Assembly (NCBI RefSeq): GCF_900112705.1
Contig: NZ_FOMR01000007.1
Coordinates: forward strand, 62,001 to 126,000
DNA length: 64,000 bases
Direction of reading: 5' to 3'
Source: Lentibacillus persicus
Lineage (GTDB): Bacteria > Bacillota > Bacilli > Bacillales > Amphibacillaceae
The notes under the pieces are model-generated. The model was not told the DNA's origin and ran no database searches. It saw nothing but the letters and a program-made list of their open reading frames with translations. Positions 42,668-51,331 of the stretch are shown here, one piece after another. The translations under genes and the position numbers were made by a program. The number at the start of each line of letters is the position of its first letter. The first letter of the stretch is position 1.

Positions 42668-43896
42668 GTCTCCACCACCTCTTCATTATCGATTGGCACA
42701 CGGACTTTACCGGTTAGGAGTTGTTGCATAAGGCCTTGTTTGATTTCTTTTAATTTATCTTGTTTTAAATTTTCATTTTTCAACCTTTCTTCCACATTGC
42801 CTATAATATCTATTATTTTCTTCTGTTCGTCTAGTGGAGGGACTGGGATTAAGAATGGATCTAAATCTTTTCTATTTACTTTTGGTATTCCAGTTCGACC
42901 AGATACCGACGTGGTGTAAGATATGAAGCGGTGACTCAACAAAACCTCTTTTAAATACATTGGCAAAATACCCTCGGATGGTTCAATAGGGTATACGTCG
43001 GCACTACAAATACCGTTAAATCCTGGGTAAGCAACTTTTCCAAAATGTGGATTTATCTTACCATATAGGACATGTTTGTGATCAAACAAATATTTACCGC
43101 TTGTTTGCCCTTCTTGTTTAGCAGTTTTATATGACAACACCTCTCCAGTAAACTTCTCAATATTAGCATTACCAATATGAGGCATGTGGGAGTATGGCAT
43201 TTGCTTAGGATCAACTTGGCCATTAACAATTCTGCAAATATCTTTAAACCTTTTGAGTTCCCAACTATCTGGTATGTTACCAATTAAAGTTTTCTTAAAA
43301 TTCTTATGCCCAACCCCTTTTGTCAAAAGCTGCTGCATTAATCCCTTTCTCACTTTTTCTGTTTGCTCGATGATTTGCTCGGTTTTCTCAATCGCCTCAT
43401 CGACAGAAGAAAGAATGGCTGCTATTTTTTGTTGTTCTATTATTGGCGGTAAGTCTACAACAAATGATTTCAACTCACCCTTACTTATTTCTTTAAATGT
43501 GCTCCCAGACCCCAGTTGTTCAAACTTTTTAGCTTTTGAATTTAACAAATATAATAAGTACTCTGAACGAACTTTCTCTCGATTGCATATAAAATTAGCA
43601 AATCCTTGATTAGTAGTCATAGGAATTTTATTGATGATGCTTTTTCCTATTGTTGCTCTGCTAGTCATTAAAACATTATTTTCCGGTATTAATTTTGCTG
43701 AACTATTTCTTAATCCAACCGCAGTAATATAATTTTCTGTTTCGCTTAAATGATTTTTATTATTTCGAGTTACATCTGTTGGAGTCAGCCAAGGAATATC
43801 ACCATTCCAATAGTCTTCATTTGATCTTGTTGGTGTTCCTCCGCCTGTTATTTCAGCAATTTCCTCTAATTTTACTCTGTTCCATTCACTCACCAT
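42664..43896 (-). CDS. hsdS: Type I restriction enzyme specificity subunit
   Basis: A 410-residue protein with two target-recognition domains (about 1-145 and 200-345). Each is followed by a helical conserved region: LPPIIEQQKIAAILSSVDEA and VPPLDEQKKIIDIIGNVEER, each ending in GLMQQLLT. The first TRD opens VKLEEIAEITGGGTPTRSN. The two halves read unrelated DNA half-sites, so the target is bipartite; it cannot be read from sequence. The TRD parts are more AT-rich than the flanking hsdM and hsdR, as expected for exchanged specificity modules. AAGGAG lies before the ATG, which overlaps the end of hsdM. Confidence 0.9.
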   Translation of the reverse strand: MVSEWNRVKLEEIAEITGGGTPTRSNEDYWNGDIPWLTPTDVTRNNKNHLSETENYITAVGLRNSSAKLIPENNVLMTSRATIGKSIINKIPMTTNQGFANFICNREKVRSEYLLYLLNSKAKKFEQLGSGSTFKEISKGELKSFVVDLPPIIEQQKIAAILSSVDEAIEKTEQIIEQTEKVRKGLMQQLLTKGVGHKNFKKTLIGNIPDSWELKRFKDICRIVNGQVDPKQMPYSHMPHIGNANIEKFTGEVLSYKTAKQEGQTSGKYLFDHKHVLYGKINPHFGKVAYPGFNGICSADVYPIEPSEGILPMYLKEVLLSHRFISYTTSVSGRTGIPKVNRKDLDPFLIPVPPLDEQKKIIDIIGNVEERLKNENLKQDKLKEIKQGLMQQLLTGKVRVPIDNEEVVET

Positions 43897-45370
43897 ACCC
43901 CAACTCCTTCAAATACCCGTACATCTTGTCTTCAATCTCGTCACGTTTGTTTTCCAGTTTTCGGAGTTCGGTCAGTGCCTCATTAACATCAATCTGTTCT
44001 TCTTCCTCAGTCGTATCAATATAACGGGCGATGTTTAGGTTATAGTCATTCTCTTTAATTTCTTCGAGGTCAACAACCCGGCAATATTTCTCCTTGTCTT
44101 CCCACGCATCATAAGCTGAGACGATTTTCTCAATATCTTCATCACGCAGCAGATTTTGATTTCGGCCCTCTTCGTAATCCTTGGATCCATCGAGGATAAA
44201 CACCTTGTTTTTATTCTCAGTCGTTTTATTACGATTAAAAATCAGAATGCTCGCCGGGATTCCCGTTCCATAAAAAAGATTAGTCGGCAGACCAATCACC
44301 GCTTCTAATAAATCGTCTTCCAATATGCCCTGTCGGATTTTCCCTTCCGCACCGCCGCGGAAAAGCACACCATGCGGCATAACGACACCGGCTTTGCCTT
44401 CATGATTAAGCGTTGCAATCATGTGCTGGACAAAACCGTAGTCGCCGGCGTTTTTCGGCGGAATGCCAAACCGGAAACGACCGTACTCATCACTTTCCGC
44501 TTCCTCACGTCCCCAGTTTTTCAATGAAAACGGCGGATTGGCAATGACGCGGTCATAAAGCAATAATTCCCCGTTTTCTTCAAGCAATTTTGGATCACGA
44601 ATCGTATCACCGCGTTCAATGCGGTGATCACTCAGTCCGTGCAGCAGCAGATTCATCTTCAGAATAGACCACGTATTCAAGTTCCGCTCTTGTCCATGCA
44701 GCGACAAATTCCGTGCATCGCCGCCTTCACTTTTTACATGATCGACGGACTGAATCAGCATACCGCCGGACCCCGCTGTCGGATCGCAGACACGCATGCC
44801 TTCTTCAGGCTTAATCAATTTCACAATCAATTCAACGACTTTGCTTGGTGTGTAGAATTCGCCGCCCTTTTTACCCGCATCATCCGCAAATTGTTTAATC
44901 AGGTATTCATAGGCGCGCCCCAGCATATCCGGTTCGGAAAGATTCGCATTGGAAAGGTCAATCGAAGAAAAATGCTGAACAAGCTGCAACAGCAATTTGT
45001 CCGGAATCTTGTCCTTTTCATTGAAGTCAATATTGGCCAAAACACCTTCAAGGGAGGTGTTTTCTTCCTCAAGCGCTTCAAACGCCTTATTGATGCTGTT
45101 GCCGATATCCTGCGTCTGGCTCTGAATATTCGCCCACCGCGCACGTTCAGGGACGAAAAACTGATGCTCATCACGGTCATGCCAGGCAAAATCATCGCCC
45201 TCTTCGTGCTCAACCGCCCTCGCATGCTCCACAAACACATCATTCAACCGTTTCAGAAACAATAAACCAAATATGTAATTCTTATAATCAGAGGAGTCAA
45301 TACTCCCACGTAATATATTCGCCGATTCCCATAAGTGGGATTCGAGTTCATGTAATGTCAATTTCCCCAT
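43886..45370 (-). CDS. hsdM: Type I restriction enzyme M subunit (N6-adenine methylase)
   Basis: A 494-residue adenine methyltransferase. The N-terminal helical domain (about 1-150) is followed by the SAM motif VCDPTAGSGGMLIQS and the catalytic NPPF in VIANPPFSLKNWG. It needs two copies plus one HsdS to protect host DNA. The ATG at 45370 has GGAGG nine bases upstream. It is the first gene of the hsd operon and appears intact. Confidence 0.92.
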   Translation of the reverse strand: MGKLTLHELESHLWESANILRGSIDSSDYKNYIFGLLFLKRLNDVFVEHARAVEHEEGDDFAWHDRDEHQFFVPERARWANIQSQTQDIGNSINKAFEALEEENTSLEGVLANIDFNEKDKIPDKLLLQLVQHFSSIDLSNANLSEPDMLGRAYEYLIKQFADDAGKKGGEFYTPSKVVELIVKLIKPEEGMRVCDPTAGSGGMLIQSVDHVKSEGGDARNLSLHGQERNLNTWSILKMNLLLHGLSDHRIERGDTIRDPKLLEENGELLLYDRVIANPPFSLKNWGREEAESDEYGRFRFGIPPKNAGDYGFVQHMIATLNHEGKAGVVMPHGVLFRGGAEGKIRQGILEDDLLEAVIGLPTNLFYGTGIPASILIFNRNKTTENKNKVFILDGSKDYEEGRNQNLLRDEDIEKIVSAYDAWEDKEKYCRVVDLEEIKENDYNLNIARYIDTTEEEEQIDVNEALTELRKLENKRDEIEDKMYGYLKELGYGE

Positions 45371-45402
45371 GTTGCACATCCTCCAAGACGAGTCATATAG
45401 GT

Positions 45403-45483
45403 CTATGATATCAGAAAACTGGGGTGGGGACTATATGTTTGTATATTATCGGTCGCTTGCTTATCAACCCTTAGTTCATACAT
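45403..45483 (-). pseudogene. RelE/ParE-type toxin stub
   Basis: The ATG overlaps the end of the upstream antitoxin gene as in intact RelE-type pairs and opens MYELRVDKQATDNIQTY, matching the usual toxin N-terminus (MYEL.VDK). It stops after 26 codons; intact toxins have about 85-95. The rest seems deleted, with the hsdM promoter region following directly. Confidence 0.45.
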
Positions 45484-45688
45484 CCCGGGTTTCCTCTAAT
45501 AGTTCATTCAGTGTAACATATTTCCCGTCTTTGACGCGTTCACGGGCTTCGTCCAATTCCTTTTTTGTTTCATCGTTCAATTCCAATTCCTCTTCATCAA
45601 ATAAATGACGAAAAAAGTCATTCATGCGAGGCAATTTTTCCTCTGGTAATTTATCCACTAACCGATGTAATTCTTTCCTGTCAATCAT
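45476..45688 (-). CDS. Small antitoxin-like protein
   Basis: A 70-residue acidic, helical protein: ELHRLVDKLPEEKLPRMNDF, then KKELDEARERVKDGKYVTLN. This pattern, with a YVTLNELLEE tail, is common in antitoxins paired with RelE/ParE toxins in Bacillaceae. The gene ends overlapping a 26-codon remnant of such a toxin. It therefore looks like an orphan antitoxin. GGTGATTAGTT precedes the ATG, a weak ribosome site. Confidence 0.6.
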   Translation of the reverse strand: MIDRKELHRLVDKLPEEKLPRMNDFFRHLFDEEELELNDETKKELDEARERVKDGKYVTLNELLEETRDV

Positions 45689-45721
45689 AACTAATCACCA
45701 TCCTTAATTTATTATACCATG

Positions 45722-45793
45722 TTAAAAGGTAGGTCGTTCAACTTTTCTAATTCTGTCAACAAATACTCTCAGCGTTTCATTTTCCTCGTTCAT
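45722..45793 (-). pseudogene. Possible PIN-domain toxin stub
   Basis: A 23-codon frame overlapping the end of the AbrB-type gene contains TLRVFVD, similar to the start of PIN/VapC toxins (VFVDTNVL), and then diverges to RIRKVERPTF and stops. The position right after a SpoVT/AbrB antitoxin supports the idea. The homology is only seven residues, so this is tentative. Confidence 0.3.
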
Positions 45794-46040
45794 CCCACAT
45801 GTCCTCTCTTACTTTTTCCAGTTCAATTTGTAAGTCATCTTCTGTAATGCCTGCTTTTTCGGCCTCTTGACCAATTTCTTTTTGTAATTCACGAAAAGCT
45901 AAAATACTGGCCTTCGTGATGACAATCTTTCCATTATCCTCAATAAAAGCTACACGGTCTCCTTCATCCAGTTTCAGTTTTTCTCTAATCGATTTTGGTA
46001 CTGTTACTTGGCCTTTGGAACTCATTCTTGATACTTCCAT
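45777..46040 (-). CDS. AbrB/MazE/SpoVT-family antitoxin
   Basis: An 87-residue protein with the swapped-hairpin DNA-binding domain SRMSSKGQVTVPKSIREKLK then DEGDRVAFIEDNGKIVI. A helical C-terminal toxin-binding tail follows (about 50-87, ending REDMWDERGK). This layout is that of VapB-type antitoxins. No intact toxin follows. It may still repress its own promoter. A GTTAGATT stretch lies upstream of the ATG, with GGGGTG further up. Confidence 0.75.
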   Translation of the reverse strand: MEVSRMSSKGQVTVPKSIREKLKLDEGDRVAFIEDNGKIVITKASILAFRELQKEIGQEAEKAGITEDDLQIELEKVREDMWDERGK

Positions 46041-46208
46041 AATCTAACACCCCTTTACATTCTTACTTCTTTACACTTATTATATCACAATCAATCCGGC
46101 AATAGCTAAATCATCCAAAAGCGTTAACAGAAGCAGTTAATGTTTTATCAAACAAAGCCATGGGAAAACATCTATATACCGAAAATAGACAGATAAGGAG
46201 CGATAAAT

Positions 46209-46988
46209 ATGGGACGATTGGATGGTAAAGTCGCAATCATTACAGGTGCTGCTGGAAACTTGGGCAAGACAACAGCACAACTCTTTTTGAATGAAGGTGC
46301 CAAAGTATCATTAGTTGATATGGATAAGGAAAGATTGGAACAAGCTAAAAATGAATTATCAAGCGACAATGTTATGACCGTTGAAGCAAATGTAACGAAA
46401 GAAAATGATGTAAAAAACTATGTGGATCAGACAGTCGATAAATTTGGTTCAGTGGACATTTTCTTCAATAATGCAGGCATCATCGGCGAAGTCGGACCGC
46501 TTGATGAACAGTCATTGGATAATTTCAATAAGGTGCTGTCCATTAATGCAACCGGAATCTTTCTTGGCATGAAATATGTTCTCCCGGTCATGAAAAACCA
46601 ACAAAGCGGAAGCATTATTAACACTTCCTCGGTAGATGGATTAAGAGGAAGCCCGAATATGACACCGTATGCCACATCGAAACATGCGGTTGTCGGTTTG
46701 ACTAAAACAGCTTCATTAGAAGTCGCAGAAAACAACGTCCGGGTTAACTCGGTACATCCCGCACCGGTTTCAGGCGAAATGATGCAAACCGTCCATAAAG
46801 GTCAAGGCGAAAGCCAAGGGAACGAAGTAGACAAAGTAGAAGAAGAAATTAAGAAAAGCATTCCTCTGGGACGCTATGCAGATTCAAATAACATTGCAAA
46901 TTTAGTTCTGTTTTTAGCTTCAGATGAAAGCGAGTTTATTACAGGTGCGGAATATCGCGTCGATGGCGGAATGGGCGCGACAAGTTAA
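46209..46988 (+). CDS. SDR-family oxidoreductase, FabG-like
   Basis: A 259-residue classical SDR. The cofactor motif is ITGAAGNLGKTT, then NNAGIIG, the catalytic Ser in INTSSVDG, and YATSKHAVVGLTK with the Tyr/Lys pair. The C-terminus FITGAEYRVDGGMGA is the standard FabG-type end. The acidic residue after strand 2 (LVDMDKER) favours NAD(H). The substrate is unknown. AAGGAGCGATAAAT precedes the ATG, and a strong terminator follows. Confidence 0.87.
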   Translation: MGRLDGKVAIITGAAGNLGKTTAQLFLNEGAKVSLVDMDKERLEQAKNELSSDNVMTVEANVTKENDVKNYVDQTVDKFGSVDIFFNNAGIIGEVGPLDEQSLDNFNKVLSINATGIFLGMKYVLPVMKNQQSGSIINTSSVDGLRGSPNMTPYATSKHAVVGLTKTASLEVAENNVRVNSVHPAPVSGEMMQTVHKGQGESQGNEVDKVEEEIKKSIPLGRYADSNNIANLVLFLASDESEFITGAEYRVDGGMGATS

Positions 46989-47028
46989 ATTTTTCTTATA
47001 CTCGCACAGATTGGTGCTGAGCATATGT

Positions 47029-47066
47029 TGAGCCCATTTTGATAAATATTCATCAAAATGGGCTCA
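47029..47066. terminator. Bidirectional terminator
   Basis: TGAGCCCATTTTGAT and ATCAAAATGGGCTCA form a perfect 15-bp stem with an eight-base loop between converging genes, followed by a T-rich stretch. Confidence 0.85.
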
Positions 47067-47110
47067 TTCTTTTCGTTACATCTTAGTATAAATGACTGTA
47101 CAGGAAACCT

Positions 47111-47995
47111 TTAATGATTGTTCAAGTGATTTTTTAACATATTAGAGGTCTTTTCTAATAAATGTTGATTAATTTCTATATAATAGACGTCGTTAATGAT
47201 TGTTTCCTCTGCCCCTTTTGCCATATCGGTCACATGTGCATTTTCCACGTTCATGTCCGCCAATTGATTTAATGAATCTCTTGTCATATTGGTTTGACTG
47301 CTTTCTTCCAGAAGTTCTTTTATATCTGATGCAGATAATTGCTCTTTAATTAAATCACCCATTTCACTCATTAATTTCCGATTCCCCTGCACTTCCTCCC
47401 TGCCAATTCCTAACTTCTGATATAGCTGCTCTTCAGAAAAGCTGGCATAATAGTCGATTGGAATATCCAAAAGGTTCGAAACTGTTGTGACAGCGGCTGC
47501 AGGATCCGGCTCATAAGCAGAGGCATGCATTAACTTATCTTTATCGATTATTTCGCCTTCAGAATTATAAATGTCGACACGCGCTTCATGGGGGATGGAC
47601 ACGACATTCATACTGTTGTCATCGCTGTTGTAAGTCAGTACGATGTTAATATGGCTTCTGCGATTCGTTTCACCAGCAGAATTTTTCCCCATTAATAACA
47701 CCGAAAAAGATGAAACCTCTTGTTGAGATGCCTGCCGTTCGTTTTCCTGAACCATTACATTGCCACCGTTCAGATTCGGCAGCAGCAGAACAATTGCTAA
47801 GATTACTGCCGTTACAGAACCTAATACAGGAACGGCATAATGTTTACCTATGTTAAGTAACGTTTTATTGCTGTCTTGTTTTTGATTTTTCCTGTTCTGA
47901 ATTTTATTTAACGTTTCAATCCTGTCTTCTTCCGTGAAGGTCAAATCCCCATTTTCCAAATACGAAAAAACCTCCTTCTTAAATTTATCATCCAT
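47111..47995 (-). CDS. Anti-sigma factor with degenerate LytR-CpsA-Psr domain
   Basis: A 294-residue single-span protein. The N-terminal 55 residues are cytosolic and charged (FKKEVFSYLENGDLTFTEED), the span lies at about 60-80 (YAVPVLGSVTAVILAIVLLL), and the outer part (about 95-215) follows the LCP fold: RRSHINIVLTYNSDDNSMNV, SIPHEARVDIY and IPIDYYASFSE. Catalytic LCP residues are lost (RSD became RSH, SIPRDT became SIPHEA), so it is likely a sensor, not a teichoic-acid ligase. It starts within the end of the sigma gene with GGAGG nine bases upstream, indicating coupling. Confidence 0.72.
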   Translation of the reverse strand: MDDKFKKEVFSYLENGDLTFTEEDRIETLNKIQNRKNQKQDSNKTLLNIGKHYAVPVLGSVTAVILAIVLLLPNLNGGNVMVQENERQASQQEVSSFSVLLMGKNSAGETNRRSHINIVLTYNSDDNSMNVVSIPHEARVDIYNSEGEIIDKDKLMHASAYEPDPAAAVTTVSNLLDIPIDYYASFSEEQLYQKLGIGREEVQGNRKLMSEMGDLIKEQLSASDIKELLEESSQTNMTRDSLNQLADMNVENAHVTDMAKGAEETIINDVYYIEINQHLLEKTSNMLKNHLNNH

Positions 47996-48512
47996 AAGCA
48001 TTACCCTCCTCAATTAAAACTTTCAGCTTTTGCTTTGCTCTTCTTAATCTTGTTTTAACTGTATTGTTGTTGAGTTTTGTTACTTCGGATATCTCATTAA
48101 TGGATAAAGACTCATAGTAATACAAAAAGATAACTTCCCTATAATTTTGGGACAAAGAGAAGATTAGACGCTTCATTTCTTCGGATTCGGCATTTTTAAT
48201 CAGTTTATCTTCTGCTGAAGGTAAAATAGTTCCAATCGCGCTTTCCAGAAAACTTTTGGCCTGCACTTTTCGAAAGTGCCAACTTCTTAAATAATCCTTA
48301 CACTGATTAATTGTAATTCTGTATAGCCAGGTTTTTACTGATGACTCCGAACGAAAGTTATCCAGGTTTTCATAGCATTTGATAAAGGTGTTCTGAACCA
48401 TATCCTTTGCAGTTTCCTGGTCTTTGACGTAACTAAATGCCAGTCTGACGAGTTCACTCCCGTAGTCGATCATAACCCTCTCTAAAATCTCTTCCTTCTT
48501 TCCCTCTTCCAT
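47988..48512 (-). CDS. ECF-type RNA polymerase sigma factor
   Basis: A 174-residue sigma-70-family factor with region 2 (LVRLAFSYVKDQETAKDMVQ, VKTWLYRITINQCKDYLR) and region 4 (LSQNYREVIFLYYYESLSIN, TVKTRLRRAKQKLKVLI). The downstream overlapping gene encodes its membrane anti-sigma factor. A promoter of the ECF type lies upstream, so it is probably autoregulated. GGAGG precedes the ATG. The stimulus is unknown; a cell-envelope signal is likely because of the LCP-type sensor. Confidence 0.88.
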   Translation of the reverse strand: MEEGKKEEILERVMIDYGSELVRLAFSYVKDQETAKDMVQNTFIKCYENLDNFRSESSVKTWLYRITINQCKDYLRSWHFRKVQAKSFLESAIGTILPSAEDKLIKNAESEEMKRLIFSLSQNYREVIFLYYYESLSINEISEVTKLNNNTVKTRLRRAKQKLKVLIEEGNAYG

Positions 48513-48554
48513 GACGCCTCCTCATTTCAGCTTGATTTAATTAGTTTGCCTTTA

Positions 48555-48581
48555 GACGGCAGCTGATTCAAAATCGTTTCA
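48555..48581 (-). promoter_or_regulatory. ECF-sigma autoregulatory promoter
   Basis: TGAAAC (48576-48581) and CGTC (48555-48558) with a 17-base spacer match the ECF consensus of SigM/SigW-type promoters and lie about 45 bases before the sigma gene. Confidence 0.65.
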
Positions 48582-48758
48582 ATAATTGTGAAAAAACATT
48601 ATATACAAGAAAACCCAACCTTGAAATAAGCTCTGGTTTTTATTGACGAGGTGGTAATTTTGAATTGTACCACTTAATCGCCCCAATCCCAATGTTTGAT
48701 TCAGAATATTTAGGGTATTAGAATTAAAGTATGTAATTTAGAGAAGGAGGAGATTGTT

Positions 48759-49184
48759 ATGTCTGAAAAATCTTTGTACGAACGCCTTGGGGGAATCTAT
48801 AATATTTCAGCTGTCGTTCACCATTTCGCTAAAGAATTGGCGAAAGATCCGGTGGCAGGAGAAAGTTCTTCCAATCCCTTTCTCAAAGACTGGTATGCCA
48901 ATCGAAAATGGAGAGAACCAGGTTTTATCGTTTTGACAACTTTATGGGTTGCCGAAAAAGCTGGGGGGCCTTATGAATACGTCAGCACAATCCCCAATGA
49001 TGACAGCCTGGACTTGGAGCCAACGCATTACCACATGAAGCTGTCTGAGGAAGAATTTGATGCAGCGGGGAAAGTGTTGGCTAACACGCTCGATCATTTC
49101 AATGTGCCTGAGAAAGAAAAGAATGAAGTTCTCGGTGCCTTCACGGCTCACAAAGAAGAGGTCATCAGCGGAACAATCAAATAA
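48759..49184 (+). CDS. Truncated haemoglobin-like protein
   Basis: A 141-residue protein with the truncated-globin start SLYERLGGIYNISAVVHHFA, a WVAEKAGGPYEYV loop and the proximal-histidine region THYHMKLSEEEFDAA (His92 probable). The spacing is somewhat longer than in standard group I globins (inserted NPFLKDWYANRKWREPG). It should bind haem and could handle oxygen or NO. AAGGAGGAG precedes the ATG. It stands alone; its neighbours suggest no pathway. Confidence 0.78.
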   Translation: MSEKSLYERLGGIYNISAVVHHFAKELAKDPVAGESSSNPFLKDWYANRKWREPGFIVLTTLWVAEKAGGPYEYVSTIPNDDSLDLEPTHYHMKLSEEEFDAAGKVLANTLDHFNVPEKEKNEVLGAFTAHKEEVISGTIK

Positions 49185-49199
49185 TGAACAAATAATAAA

Positions 49200-49232
49200 A
49201 CAGGCACTCCGCCAAGTCAGCGGTATGCCTGT
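49200..49232 (+). terminator. Terminator after the globin gene
   Basis: ACAGGCA and TGCCTGT with an inner CCGC/GCGG stem, followed by ATTTC. The T run is weak. Confidence 0.5.
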
Positions 49233-49286
49233 ATTTCATTAAGATCTAATTCTTAAGCGCATTTTTACGTGCTTTTTTCGTACGTA

Positions 49287-49655
49287 TTAAGACTCACTAT
49301 CGGCTTTTAAATCCTCAATTGACTCAACGTCCATATATTCAGGAACAACGAGACCATTTCTTGTCCCGGTCAAGTTAACGCCTAGGTCTTCAAAGTCGCC
49401 TTCATACTTTTCATAGTAGTCAGCATGTGTTGATGGCAGCCACGCACCGACCATGGCGTCCGCACTGCCATCTGCAATACTTGCGAACATTAGACCCGGT
49501 TCCACTTGCATCAATTCAACTTTGTAGTCCAACTCGTTTTCCAATACATATTTGACTACATTCGAGCTTGCAATGACGTCAGCCCAGGATTTCGCCCTCC
49601 CCCTTCTTTCGCACATCGTTCCTCTATTACGGACAATTTTTTCAAAATTACACAA
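49287..49655 (-). pseudogene. Remnant of a glycine-betaine-type binding protein
   Basis: The readable part, from about 49595 down, has WADVIASSNVVKYVLENELD and DAMVGAWLPSTHADYYEKYE, clearly the first lobe of an OpuAC-like protein related to the one at 38.7 kb. There is no signal peptide, lipobox or ribosome site, and the frame stops after SIEDLKADSES, losing more than half of the protein. It is therefore a decayed duplicate. Confidence 0.75.
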
Positions 49656-49790
49656 CTTTCGAATTATATAGTGGCCTTAATCGTTCTTTCGTTTCAGCAA
49701 TTTTCGCATAATAATCACTTCGTTCGCTCTATTGTGTATATGGAATAAAATAGTAGAATAATAAATAACATAACGAAGGGAGGAAAATTT

Positions 49791-51206
49791 ATGCAAAACA
49801 AGTTAGCGTATCTGATTGTGGCCGCTTTGTTTCTAACATTCAATGCTACTTCTGTCCTTGCACAGCCTGTGAAAGTGCAGGATGCTGAGTCGATTCACTT
49901 TAACTCGACTGTTGTCGATGGCCACAGCGACACGATGATGAACGTGATCGATGACGAAACATGGCTGCCGGTAAACGATATCGGGGAGGAAACATCATTC
50001 CACCTAGACATACCCAAAGCTCAGACGGGCGGAATTGATGCACCGTTTTTTGCAGCCTATACATCAGGTTATTATGACAACAACCCCCGTACGATCAGCC
50101 GAACGTTAGCTTTGATTAACGCATTATATTGGACAGAAGAACAAAACCCCGAAGACTTCAACATCTCATCCACCACCAAAGAAATCCAGCAGACAGTCAG
50201 GAATAATAAAATAGCAGCTATCCCGACCATTGAAGGTGCCTACTCATTGCAGGAACACAATGCCATCGAGCTGCTGCATCAATATAACGACCTTGGCATA
50301 AAGGTTCTCGGTTTCAATTGGAACTATTCAAATGCTCTCGGTGAAGGTACTGACAGAGTTTATGGTGATCCCGAAAGAACACCATCGGAAGGCGGCCTCA
50401 CAGAACTGGGTGCTGACGTCGCACGCGAAATGAATACTATTGGTATGGCAATCGACGTATCGCATATGTCACGCAATACGTTCTTTGATGTGCTCGACGT
50501 GACTGATGCACCTGTTATCGCATCCCATTCTGGAGTAGATGCTGTGAAAGCACATCCACGCAATCTTACGGATGAACAGCTTCTGGCGCTTGAAGAGAAT
50601 GGCGGGCTCATCAACATTGTGTTCTATCCGGCCTTCTTGACAAATGATGAAACAGGCTCTGTTGACGATATCGTCGATCATATCGATCACGCTGTTAATT
50701 TGATTGGGATTGACCATGTCGGGCTCGGCTCTGATTTTGATGGGGCTTCGATGCCTGAAGACTTGCAAAATGCAGCAGAAATGCCTAAAGTTACCGAGGA
50801 ATTGGTCGAGCGAGGCTATTCAAGCCGAGAAATTGAAAAGCTGCTTGGCGGAAACGCACTGCGTGTTCTTAATGAAGTCGAAAGTGCGGCAGAACATGAT
50901 GCATCGAAACGTGGTGTAAGTCCTGTTGTTAAGCCGGATCTTGAAATGGGAGAAGCTGTCAGCAGCAGAACACCGCTACTGGAGGCTGAAATTGCAACAA
51001 AAAGAGGCGCACCAGTTGACGCAGACAGCTTTAACGTAATCGTGGACGGCATCGACTACGAACCCGAGTACGACAGCGAAACATCGACAGTGTCTCTGCA
51101 ACTGTCTGAAGAACTGCAGGAGCGATTCCATGTCGTGACATTTGAAGCTAAAAACAGGGCAGGCAAAGTCACGCGCGAAACCAGAATCTTTTACATTGAG
51201 GATTAA
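49791..51206 (+). CDS. Secreted membrane dipeptidase (peptidase M19)
   Basis: A 471-residue protein. The signal peptide is about residues 1-24 (YLIVAALFLTFNATSVLAQ, cleavage after ALAQ-like VLA). The M19 catalytic domain has the zinc ligands DGHSD (His45, Asp47), IPTIEGAYSLQ (bridging Glu), DVSHMS, ASHSG and GSDFDG. Renal-dipeptidase relatives cleave dipeptides, including D-amino-acid ones. The last 100 residues (after about 365) are an unrelated extension with a beta-rich domain (FNVIVDGIDYEPEYDSETST). GGGAGG lies before the ATG. A terminator follows. Confidence 0.85.
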   Translation: MQNKLAYLIVAALFLTFNATSVLAQPVKVQDAESIHFNSTVVDGHSDTMMNVIDDETWLPVNDIGEETSFHLDIPKAQTGGIDAPFFAAYTSGYYDNNPRTISRTLALINALYWTEEQNPEDFNISSTTKEIQQTVRNNKIAAIPTIEGAYSLQEHNAIELLHQYNDLGIKVLGFNWNYSNALGEGTDRVYGDPERTPSEGGLTELGADVAREMNTIGMAIDVSHMSRNTFFDVLDVTDAPVIASHSGVDAVKAHPRNLTDEQLLALEENGGLINIVFYPAFLTNDETGSVDDIVDHIDHAVNLIGIDHVGLGSDFDGASMPEDLQNAAEMPKVTEELVERGYSSREIEKLLGGNALRVLNEVESAAEHDASKRGVSPVVKPDLEMGEAVSSRTPLLEAEIATKRGAPVDADSFNVIVDGIDYEPEYDSETSTVSLQLSEELQERFHVVTFEAKNRAGKVTRETRIFYIED

Positions 51207-51240
51207 CATAAAACAGCAGAGTGATAACAATATAATAAAA

Positions 51241-51267
51241 GCGCTCAGACATATGCTGAGCGTTTTT
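51241..51267 (+). terminator. Terminator after the dipeptidase gene
   Basis: CGCTCAG and CTGAGCG with a six-base loop, then TTTTTATTT. Confidence 0.78.
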
Positions 51268-51331
51268 ATTTAACGACTTAATTAGAGATTACTATGGTTT
51301 AAAACACAATGTTGCATGGGTGTATGATAAA

